DNA of 64,000 nt. Source: Pseudomonadota bacterium (GTDB taxonomy: Bacteria; Myxococcota_A; Bradymonadia; Bradymonadales; GCA-2716585). Below the pieces are notes generated by a model. It worked only from the letters and a program-made list of their open reading frames with translations, was not told where the DNA came from and searched no databases. The stretch spans positions 37,601 through 101,600 of the forward strand of contig SYOX01000333.1 in the NCBI GenBank assembly GCA_005804885.1, read 5' to 3'. The position numbers were made by a program, and so were the translations under genes. Of the stretch, positions 8,153 through 15,303 are shown one piece after another (within the stretch, counting starts at the first letter, position 1; each line of letters opens with the position of its first letter).

Positions 8153-10987
8153 ATGACGCACGCGACGACGAAGAAGACCCTTCTGACCATGATGCTCATC
8201 GCGCTGGCCGGCGCCGGCCTCACGGGCTGCGGCGGCGACGACGAGGTCGGCGGGCGGAACGCCCAGGGCGACGACGACCTGGAGGCCCAGCCCGAGCCCG
8301 CCCCTGAGCCGACCCCCGCCCTTGAGCCTGAGCCCGACCCCGAACCGGAGGAGCCCTCCGAGCCCGAGCCCGCCCCGATCGTCGAGGACGAGCCCGAGGC
8401 CGAGCCCGAAGCCGAGCCCGAGCCCCAACCGGAGCCCGAGCCCGTGGTCGAGCCCGAGCCCCAACCGGAGCCCGAGCCCGTGGTCGAGCCCGAGCCTGAG
8501 GGCCAGCCGGAGCCCCAACCGGAGCCCGAGCTGACCTGTCCCGAGGGCGAAATCCTGTGTGATGACGGGTGCTTCGATCCCCAGAGCGACGCCGAGCACT
8601 GCGGCGGCTGCGCGCCCTGCGCGCCGGTCGACGGGGCGGCGTCGATCTGCGTCGAGGGGGTGTGCCGCTTCGAATGCGAGGTGGGCTTCCGCGATCTCGA
8701 CCGCGCGGCGATCAACGGCTGTGAGTGCCAGATCACCAACGGCGGCCAGGACACCTGCGATGGCATCGACAACAACTGCGATGGGGGCGTGGACAACGGC
8801 TTCCACGGGTGTGAGGCGGTCGAAGGGGCCTTGACCTACTGCTTCCGGGGGGCGTGCGAATTCAGCTGCACTGCCGGCTTCGTGAATCTGGATCAGGACG
8901 CGGCCAACGGCTGTGAGTGCCAGATCACCAACGGCCGCCAGGACGTCTGTGACGGCATCGACAACGACTGCGACGGGATCGTGGACAACCCCGAGACCGC
9001 CTGCGACTCGCCCTACGGTGGCTTCTCGACGTGCGTGCAGGGGGCCTGCGATCTGCGGTGCGCGCCAAGCTTCGTCGACGTCGACGGGCAGGCGGCCAAC
9101 GGCTGCGAGTGTCACATCACCAACGGCGGTCGGGAGGTGTGCGACGGTCGGGACAACGACTGTGACGGCCAGATCGATGAGGGCGGCGACGTCTGCGAGC
9201 GGCTGCCTGGCGCCGACGTGAGCTGCGTGGACGGCGCGTGCGAGTTCGACTGCGTCGGGAGCTTCGTGGACATCGACGGGGAGGATTTCAACGGCTGCGA
9301 GTGCCAGATCACCAACGGCGGCCGGGACCTGTGCGACGGCGTCGACAACGACTGCGATGGGATCGTGGACAACGCGATCGAGCCTTGCGCGGCGCTGGCC
9401 GGGGCCACGGTGAGCTGCGTGGCGGGGGCGTGCCAGTTCAACTGCATCAGGGGCTTCGTGAACGTCGATCGTCTGGCGGTCAACGGGTGCGAGTGCGGGA
9501 TCAGCAACAGCGGTCAGGAGATCTGCGACGGGGCAGACAACGACTGCGACGGCTTCCTGGACAACAACGATTCCGACTACCTGCCGACGCTCTGCAGCGA
9601 GCAGGAGGGCGTGTGCGAGGGTTCGGAGGCCGAGTGCGAGGCCGGCGTCGTGCTGGAGTGCCCGCTGGAGACCTATGAGGCGCTGGCTTCGATCGAGGGC
9701 GTGCGCTTTGACGGCCTGCGGGATGACGCCGAGCTGACCTGCGACGGGCTGGACAACAACTGCGACGGCGCCGAGGACGAGAATTGCTGCGGCGGTGGCG
9801 AGGGGGTCGTGGAGGTGGCGCTGGACCTGCCCTTTACGCAGCGGCAGGTGCGGCCGACGACGGCGACGAGCGCCGATGGGTCCTTGACCTTCTTCGCGTG
9901 GCAGCACACCCAGGACGCGACCGGCGTGACGCCTGAGACCGGCGAGGTGCGCTGGGTGGTGGTGGATCGGAGCTTGCGGGCGGTGGGGTCGATCGGGCGG
10001 CTCTTCGCGACTGGGGCCGAGACGATCGACCCGGCGGCGGCCTGGGATGGCAGCGGCTTCGTGATGGTGGCCGTGCACCGCAGCCAGGAGGAGCGGATCG
10101 CCATCGTGCGGGTGAGCCCGCAGGGGGCGGCTCAGGAGAGCCGGATCCTGGTGACGGACGCGCGGCGCGGGTTCAACTTCGCCGACCCTGCCATCGCGAT
10201 GCGCGCCAACGGCACCGGCGTGGTGACCTGGACGCAGAGCGCGGGCGACGTGGTGATTCCTTGCATCAACGAGACGGCGACCTCGTGCGTCAAGGCGACG
10301 CGGGTCAACGCGCAGCTCGGCGCCAGCACGATCGATGAGGTTTCGGTGCAGCCTGAGCTGCGCTTCGAGGCCAGCCGCTCGGCCGTGGCGCTCAACCAGG
10401 CCGGCGGGATGGTGACGTGGTTCAAGAAGAAGGGCGACGTGGGGACCTTGCAGTGGAAGTCGTTGACGGTGGAGGGTTTTCCGGTCGGCGACGTGCTGGA
10501 GCAGCGGCTCTTCAGCCGGATCGCGACGAACGTGCGGCCCTCGATGGTGGCTTCGGACAGGTCCTTCCATATCGCGTCCTTGACGGAGGGCAGCAACACC
10601 CAGCTCGCGGTGCGCGTCATGGGGCTCAACGCCAACGGGAGTCGCTTCGGCAACCGGGTCTTCGCCGAGACGAACTCGCCGCGGGAGTCGGTGGTGATCG
10701 GTGCGATGGGGCAAGGGTTCGCGGTGGCGTGGCTCGACAAGGGCTTCCGCAATTTCGTGCGGGTTCAGCCCGTCCTGTCTGACGGGCTCCCGGTTGGGCA
10801 GCCGGTGGACGTGATCGAGGAGGCCAGCAATGGTCGGATCTTCACGGACAGGCTCTTGAACTTCTCGGAGCTTGAGGGGGTCGGGGCGGTGCTGACCTAC
10901 GCCGATCCGCGCAGCGCCAGCCTCTTCGGCAAGCTCAACGCGGTGGTCCTGAACGCCGATCTGGACAAGCTCTGCTTCGAGCGCTGA
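8153..10987 (+). CDS. Cys-rich MopE/propeller lipoprotein with Glu-Pro spacer
   Basis: A 944-aa lipoprotein. ATG 8153 is preceded by GGGAGAGGAACC and gives a classical signal with lipobox LTGC26; the open frame upstream to 7976 is not needed. Residues 45-127 are a Glu-Pro spacer, probably a rigid stalk through the envelope. Residues 128-545 hold tandem Cys modules, each with an EGF-like half (CVEGVCRFECEVGF), 'NGCECQITNG', and a MopE half (CDGIDNNCDG, CDGIDNDCDG, CDGRDNDCDG). Residues 545-944 form a repeated W/V-rich beta region (FFAWQHTQDATG, AAAWDGSGFVMVAVH) like a propeller. It looks like a stalked surface sensor or adhesin. Part of the stalk DNA is an exact tandem duplication. Confidence 0.85.
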   Translation: MTHATTKKTLLTMMLIALAGAGLTGCGGDDEVGGRNAQGDDDLEAQPEPAPEPTPALEPEPDPEPEEPSEPEPAPIVEDEPEAEPEAEPEPQPEPEPVVEPEPQPEPEPVVEPEPEGQPEPQPEPELTCPEGEILCDDGCFDPQSDAEHCGGCAPCAPVDGAASICVEGVCRFECEVGFRDLDRAAINGCECQITNGGQDTCDGIDNNCDGGVDNGFHGCEAVEGALTYCFRGACEFSCTAGFVNLDQDAANGCECQITNGRQDVCDGIDNDCDGIVDNPETACDSPYGGFSTCVQGACDLRCAPSFVDVDGQAANGCECHITNGGREVCDGRDNDCDGQIDEGGDVCERLPGADVSCVDGACEFDCVGSFVDIDGEDFNGCECQITNGGRDLCDGVDNDCDGIVDNAIEPCAALAGATVSCVAGACQFNCIRGFVNVDRLAVNGCECGISNSGQEICDGADNDCDGFLDNNDSDYLPTLCSEQEGVCEGSEAECEAGVVLECPLETYEALASIEGVRFDGLRDDAELTCDGLDNNCDGAEDENCCGGGEGVVEVALDLPFTQRQVRPTTATSADGSLTFFAWQHTQDATGVTPETGEVRWVVVDRSLRAVGSIGRLFATGAETIDPAAAWDGSGFVMVAVHRSQEERIAIVRVSPQGAAQESRILVTDARRGFNFADPAIAMRANGTGVVTWTQSAGDVVIPCINETATSCVKATRVNAQLGASTIDEVSVQPELRFEASRSAVALNQAGGMVTWFKKKGDVGTLQWKSLTVEGFPVGDVLEQRLFSRIATNVRPSMVASDRSFHIASLTEGSNTQLAVRVMGLNANGSRFGNRVFAETNSPRESVVIGAMGQGFAVAWLDKGFRNFVRVQPVLSDGLPVGQPVDVIEEASNGRIFTDRLLNFSELEGVGAVLTYADPRSASLFGKLNAVVLNADLDKLCFER
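8417..8488 (+). repeat. Exact 36-bp tandem duplication in the stalk coding region
   Basis: Two identical 36-bp units (8417-8452 and 8453-8488) encode PEPQPEPEPVVE twice within the Glu-Pro spacer. The identity implies recent duplication or gene conversion; the 12-codon length keeps the frame and would change stalk length only. Confidence 0.85.
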
Positions 10988-11041
10988 TCGTCGAGCGCCG
11001 ATCGTCGAGCGCTGATCGTCGAGCGCTGATCGTCGAGCGGG
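10986..11041. repeat. Four tandem 14-bp repeats GATCGTCGAGCGCT
   Basis: Units start at 10986, 11000, 11014 and 11028 and differ only in their last bases. The first unit overlaps the stop codon of the upstream lipoprotein gene. The core GATCGTCGAGCG recurs twice beside the palindromic repeat at 19463 and 19481. Confidence 0.85.
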
Positions 11042-11073
11042 CCGAGGTTCGAGGGGCCGATCAGGGGCCGAGG

Positions 11074-11102
11074 GGGGTCAGATCCGTGGAGGGTCTGGCC
11101 CC
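11074..11102 (+). terminator. Candidate terminator hairpin
   Basis: GGGGTCAGATCC (11074-11085) pairs with GGGTCTGGCCCC (11091-11102) through 12 positions including two G-U pairs, around a GTGGA loop. A short T/C-rich tail follows (TTCGCCGTTCTT). It lies just past the end of the 944-aa lipoprotein gene. The tail is weak, so function as a rho-independent terminator is uncertain. Confidence 0.4.
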
Positions 11103-11155
11103 TTCGCCGTTCTTGTCGGCGGGGTGGCGGTCGAGGGGGCCGGGCCGAGGGGGTG

Positions 11156-11236
11156 ATACGGAACCACGCTCAAGCCACTTACAATCTGGGCCACCAGGAA
11201 GCCCAAGATGAAAGTGCTTCAAACGTGGTTCCGTAT
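11156..11236. repeat. 81-bp hairpin (inverted repeat) between convergent genes
   Basis: ATACGGAACCACG (11156-11168) is perfectly complementary to CGTGGTTCCGTAT (11224-11236). Inside, CACTT pairs with AAGTG and ATCTGGGC with GCCCAAGAT (one bulge), leaving a short apical loop, so almost the whole 81 bp can fold on itself. It ends 5 bp before the stop of the minus-strand metzincin gene. It could be a bidirectional terminator, or a small non-autonomous repeat of the REP or MITE kind; no second copy was noticed in the window. Confidence 0.6.
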
Positions 11237-11240
11237 GAGA

Positions 11241-13172
11241 TCAGGGCAAGGGCAGGATCATCTGGAGATACGCGGAGTTGCGCTCGTTGAAGTGGGGCTT
11301 GGGGGCGTCGCCGAACTCGACGCGCTCCTCGAAGGGGCGGTTCTGGCCGGCGTCCATGATGGAGCCCTCCTCGTCGAAGTCGTTGTGGAAGCGCATCGAG
11401 TCGGTGAAGAGGTCCTCCTGGAAGAAGCTCATGCCGAGGGAGTGGCCGATCTCGTGGGTGATGGTGCCGCCGATCAGGTTGCCCATGGAGAAGATGGCCA
11501 GCTCGATGTCGGCGACGCGGGGGCCGTCGGGCCACTCGGCGGCGTCGATGGGGATGCCGCCGAGCGCGGGCATGAAGGGTCGGAAGATCTGGTCGAAGTT
11601 GCCCGAGGCGATCGTGCTGCCGGGGTCGAGCGAGGGGCTGAAGGTGCGAAAGGACTCGATGAAGACGCCGCCGAAGACGTAGAAGCCCAGATCGCCGCTC
11701 TCGGCGTTCTGGCTGCCGACGATGTCGTTGAGGCGGATGTTGCCGGTGTCCTTGCCCGCGGAGTTGTCCAGCCCGAAGAGGCCCGCGCCGTTGGGGTCGG
11801 GGCCGCCGACCTCGATGATGGTGTACTCCACGAAGTCGTCCGGGCGGATGTCCGAGAACTCGATGTTGACCCCGGCGTAGTCGCGCTCAAGGACCGCGAA
11901 GATCCGGGCCCGGATCTCGGGCTCGACGTTGCGCATCCCGAAGGAGTCCAGCGCCTCGCTGAAGTTGGGCAAGAAGCGCACGAAGACGCGCTGGAGGGTC
12001 GGGGCGACCTCCAGCGTCCCCTGGAAGGGGCGCCCGAAGACGGTGTTGTTGCCCTGGACCAGCACGGGGGTGATGGTGCCCTGGAAGCTGCCCGGGGCCG
12101 CCGTCAGCCCCACGAGGGTCAACACCCCGCCGCGATCCTCGACCGTCGAGCGCAGCACGAGCTGGGCCTCGGTGTGCGAGGGCACGGCCTCGGGCGCCAC
12201 CTGGATCGCCTTTGGCCCCGAGAAGTCGATCACCGTCCCGCCCCGGGTGCGGAAGCTGCCGTCGAGCGTGAAGAACATCGACTGGCCCAGGTTCGCGTCG
12301 GCGCTGATGAAGCCGCGCCCCAGCGCGCGCATGATCTGCCCCCGGCTGGCCGCGGGCGGGTCGAAGCCGTCGATCTCCGAGGGCAGGAGCGCGATGGTCG
12401 CGTTGAGCGTGTCGCCCTCCAACCGGCCGCCCAGCTCGTGGTTGTTGACCGGCCTGAGCGTCCCCGAGAACGAGCCCGGCTTGATCCCGAAGACCACCAC
12501 CGACCAGTGCACCACCGCGTCCTGGCGGCTTGCCCCGACGGCCACCGGCAACACGGCCGAGACGAGCGTCGCCGCGCTGCCGTCCGTCGGCGAGAAGGTC
12601 CCGTCCACCAGCAGGTCCGTCGTCCCCTCGCCTGGCCTCAAGAGGCCCTCGGCCGGGAAGCGGAGCTGATCGTCGGCGAAGATCTCCAGCTGCGAGGGCA
12701 GATCCAGCCCCGGCCTGAGCGACTCCCTGAAGAAGATGATGGCCGTGGGCAGCTCGTCGATCCCCTTGAGCCCTCCGCCCAGATCGTCGATCTCCACCCT
12801 CAAAGACCCCTGAAACTCCGCCTCGCCCGAGATCGCCAGGATGTTGACGAGCTTGTCCCAGCCCACGCTGACGTCCAGCCCCTGGCTCGTCTCGACGAAG
12901 TCCGCCCCGATCGACGCCTCCACGGGCCGACCGTCTATCGCCCCGTTCAGCACCACCCGCGCCGCCGCAGGCACGATCGCCCCGGCCCCCTCCACCTTGC
13001 ACAGCAGAGAGCCACCCAGGACGATCGTCTCGTCCACCAGGGTCAACTGAATGTCCAGGATCTGCTCGGCGGGCGCTCCGGGCGGGACCGGCACCTCGTC
13101 GCCGCACCCCGACGACGCCAGACACGCGAGGACCAGCACACACCACCGCCAACCGCTTCTCATCGCATCCAC
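11241..13172 (-). CDS. Metzincin-like metalloprotease lipoprotein
   Basis: A 643-aa protein with a lipoprotein signal (ACLASSGC, Cys23). Residues 30-440 form repeated beta-sandwich-like blocks without a recognised family. The C-terminal part carries the zinc motif HEIGHSLGM (573-581) and a Met-turn-like GSIMD (603-607), the pair that defines metzincin proteases. The third metzincin ligand, expected at 583, is Phe; a candidate alternative His lies at 596. The family cleaves proteins outside the cell. Surface anchoring through the lipid suggests action at the outer membrane or on neighbouring cells, which is inference. Start ATG 13172 gives a standard signal peptide. It converges with the upstream plus-strand lipoprotein gene and lies 89 nt before the sulfatase gene's 3' end. 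Confidence 0.78.
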   Translation of the reverse strand: MDAMRSGWRWCVLVLACLASSGCGDEVPVPPGAPAEQILDIQLTLVDETIVLGGSLLCKVEGAGAIVPAAARVVLNGAIDGRPVEASIGADFVETSQGLDVSVGWDKLVNILAISGEAEFQGSLRVEIDDLGGGLKGIDELPTAIIFFRESLRPGLDLPSQLEIFADDQLRFPAEGLLRPGEGTTDLLVDGTFSPTDGSAATLVSAVLPVAVGASRQDAVVHWSVVVFGIKPGSFSGTLRPVNNHELGGRLEGDTLNATIALLPSEIDGFDPPAASRGQIMRALGRGFISADANLGQSMFFTLDGSFRTRGGTVIDFSGPKAIQVAPEAVPSHTEAQLVLRSTVEDRGGVLTLVGLTAAPGSFQGTITPVLVQGNNTVFGRPFQGTLEVAPTLQRVFVRFLPNFSEALDSFGMRNVEPEIRARIFAVLERDYAGVNIEFSDIRPDDFVEYTIIEVGGPDPNGAGLFGLDNSAGKDTGNIRLNDIVGSQNAESGDLGFYVFGGVFIESFRTFSPSLDPGSTIASGNFDQIFRPFMPALGGIPIDAAEWPDGPRVADIELAIFSMGNLIGGTITHEIGHSLGMSFFQEDLFTDSMRFHNDFDEEGSIMDAGQNRPFEERVEFGDAPKPHFNERNSAYLQMILPLP

Positions 13173-13261
13173 CCTCTGCTCGCCACGGGCGCCGGGCGCC
13201 GGATCTCTCCGGTCAGCCTAGCGAAGATGCCCCGAGGCGTCAATCTCGACCCTGACGGGCT

Positions 13262-14488
13262 CTATGGCTCATCGTCGAGCCGCGCCGCCCAGAGATCCAG
13301 CAGCGCGCCGCGCTCGACAGGCCGCTGCTCCTGGGGGTCCAGGGCCAGGTCGTAGAGCGCCAGCCGCCGCTCCTCGTAGCGCTCCTCGATGATCTTGTGG
13401 CGGCCGTCCGTGAGCCCGCGGATCACCTGCCCCTCCTGCTCCCTCGGCGTCAGATAACCCGCCCGCGCGCTGTGGAAGCTGAAGATCCGCGCCCCGCGCC
13501 CCTCCAGCGCCTTCGGATCCCCGAAGATCGCCGGGCTCAGGTCCAGGCTCTCGCCCGGCGCCTCGGCCGGGCAGCCCGCCAGAGACAGCAGCGTGGCGTG
13601 GAGGTCGAGCCCCTGCGCCGGGGTGTCGACGCGCCGGAAGCCCTCGACGCGAGGATCGATGACGATCAGCGGGATGCGCAGCACCTCCTCGAAGAGCGTC
13701 CCGTGGTGCGCCGTCGAGGCGTGGCCGACGTGCCCGTGCTCCAGCAGCTCGTCGCCGTGATCGGCGCTCAACACCACGCAGGTCCGCTCCCGCGACGGGC
13801 TGGCCTGCACGGCCTCCAGCACGCCGTCGAGCCAGACGCCCATCCGGCGCACGCACGCCGCGTACATCCTCACCACGTCCGGCCGATCCCCCGGCTCCAG
13901 CGAGAACTGCCCGCGCGGCACCACGAACTGCGAGCCCACCGAGGCCCGCACCCGCTCCGGGAGCGCCCCCTCGTCGACCCCGAGCGCCGCTTGGCTCTCC
14001 GCGTCGGCCCAGTAGGGCAGGTGGACCCACTTGTAATGAAACCACAGGAAATACGGGTGTTTGCTTGATCCGTGGTGTCGGATTGCCTCGATCAGCGAGG
14101 GGTCCTCGGGGTTCTTGGGGTAGTCCGGGGCGTCTTCTGCGCGGTAGCCGAGGTTGGCGTAGTTGTCCAGGCGATTGAGGTAGACCAGGTTCGGGCACCG
14201 CCAGCCCGCCGCGCCGAGCGCCTGGGCCACGGAGGGGCCGCCCTGCGGCGGGGTCGACCAGGCGTAGTGGGCGCCGTGGCGCTCGGGGCGCTGGCCGGTG
14301 AGCATCGAGACGATCGCCGGGGTGGTCCAGGGCGCATTGCTCCAGACGCGATCGAAGCGCGCGGTCATCGGCGCGAGGCGGTCGAGCGCCGGGACGAGCG
14401 GCACCCCTTCGAAGGACCCCGTGAAGTCCGCCCTCCAGGCGTCGACCGTGATGAAGATGACGTTGTGTGGGGCGTCGCGCGCGGTCAT
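13262..14488 (-). CDS. Sulfatase-fold hydrolase with Thr at the nucleophile position
   Basis: A 408-aa alkaline-phosphatase-superfamily protein without a signal peptide. Metal ligands are visible at the start (FITVDAWRAD, Asp16 and Asp21) and in the second half (LSADHGDELLEHG). Where sulfatases have C/S-x-P-x-R-x-x-L-x-T-G, this protein has TTPAIVSMLTG (55-65). The formylglycine residue is thus Thr55 and the motif Arg is Ile59. Thr nucleophiles are known in related phospho-transferases and phosphomutases of this fold, so a phosphodiesterase or transferase activity is at least as likely as sulfatase. It is the last gene of an operon: its ATG overlaps the stop of the nucleotidyltransferase gene (ATGA at 14485-14488). 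The operon context suggests work on a glycan or glycolipid in the cytoplasm or at the inner membrane. Confidence 0.85.
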   Translation of the reverse strand: MTARDAPHNVIFITVDAWRADFTGSFEGVPLVPALDRLAPMTARFDRVWSNAPWTTPAIVSMLTGQRPERHGAHYAWSTPPQGGPSVAQALGAAGWRCPNLVYLNRLDNYANLGYRAEDAPDYPKNPEDPSLIEAIRHHGSSKHPYFLWFHYKWVHLPYWADAESQAALGVDEGALPERVRASVGSQFVVPRGQFSLEPGDRPDVVRMYAACVRRMGVWLDGVLEAVQASPSRERTCVVLSADHGDELLEHGHVGHASTAHHGTLFEEVLRIPLIVIDPRVEGFRRVDTPAQGLDLHATLLSLAGCPAEAPGESLDLSPAIFGDPKALEGRGARIFSFHSARAGYLTPREQEGQVIRGLTDGRHKIIEERYEERRLALYDLALDPQEQRPVERGALLDLWAARLDDEP

Positions 14489-15303
14489 GAGCTCTCCCTC
14501 GGATCGGCCCTCCAGCGCGCGGCCCCGGCCTCGAAGCGGCGCGCGGCGTCCTCGTAGCCGGCCATGACGCCCAGATCGAGGATATCACCGTCGAGCATGA
14601 CGCCAAAGAGCAGCCCGCGCCGCGCCAGCTCCCCCAGCACCTCCAGGTGCACCCCGTCGCGCGGCGAGGCGCCGTGGAGGGTCCGGTCCAGCGCGGCGGC
14701 GTAGCAGGGGCCGCGCAGCTCGGCGAAGGTCGTGTGCACCGCGCCGGGTTCGAGCGCCCCGGTCGCCTCCAGCGCCACGATCCGCCGCAGCGGCCCGGCC
14801 AGGGGCGCCGTGATGGCGCGGGCGGTCAGGCCAGAGCGGGCGGCGCTGGCCTCGGTGACCTCGGTGAGCCCGAAGACCACGGCGTCGCCCTCGGGGGCGT
14901 GGAGGGCGAGCTGGCTCAGGGCGCGCTGATCGGGCAGGTGCAGGTAGTCGGGGTAGAGGACAGCGAAAGCCTCGGGATCATTGAGCAATGCGAGCCCGCG
15001 CGCCACCGCGTCGAGGACGCCGAGCGGCTCGGGCTGGAGCGCGATGTGGATCTCCAGCGCCCCGAAGGGGCCAGACTCCAGCCACGCGCGCAGCGCCTCC
15101 TTCCGCGGGCTGATGACGACGGCCACGCGCTCGATCCCCGCCGCTTGCGCCTCCAGCAGCGCGCCGGCGATCGCGGGCAGCGCCCCCGCGTCGCCCTGGG
15201 CGTGGCTCGCGCCCAGCGGGAGCAGCTCCTTCGGGGTCGTCGCCGTCAGCGGGCGCAGCCGCGTGCCCAGGCCAGCGGCGGGGATGACGGCGCAGGTGAT
15301 CAT
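14485..15303 (-). CDS. Sugar-phosphate nucleotidyltransferase (GalU/RfbA type)
   Basis: A 272-aa enzyme beginning with the family signature at residues 1-25: MITCAVIPAAGLGTRLRPLT, then PKELLPLG. These are the nucleotide-binding Gly-rich loop and the Lys of UTP-glucose-1-phosphate and dTTP-glucose-1-phosphate transferases. A later DYLHLPD segment occupies the place of the usual metal-binding Asp. The frame is open upstream to 15666, but that part is antisense-like Arg/Ala sequence, and the ATG at 15303 overlaps the upstream stop by 4 nt (ATGA). It should make an NDP-sugar from sugar-1-phosphate. The surrounding operon (glycosidase-like protein, sulfatase-fold enzyme) suggests synthesis or remodelling of a surface polysaccharide. 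Exact substrate unknown. Confidence 0.88.
   Translation of the reverse strand: MITCAVIPAAGLGTRLRPLTATTPKELLPLGASHAQGDAGALPAIAGALLEAQAAGIERVAVVISPRKEALRAWLESGPFGALEIHIALQPEPLGVLDAVARGLALLNDPEAFAVLYPDYLHLPDQRALSQLALHAPEGDAVVFGLTEVTEASAARSGLTARAITAPLAGPLRRIVALEATGALEPGAVHTTFAELRGPCYAAALDRTLHGASPRDGVHLEVLGELARRGLLFGVMLDGDILDLGVMAGYEDAARRFEAGAARWRADPRESS

Noticed and set aside
7778..10714. 978-aa open frame on the minus strand
   Set aside because: It is the antisense of the repeat-rich lipoprotein gene; composition is His/Arg/Ala/Leu-rich with no family pattern, and the plus-strand gene has signal peptide, ribosome-binding site and domains.
13173..13261. Terminator search between the metzincin and sulfatase-fold genes
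   Set aside because: No stable hairpin with T run was found, so read-through between the genes cannot be excluded.
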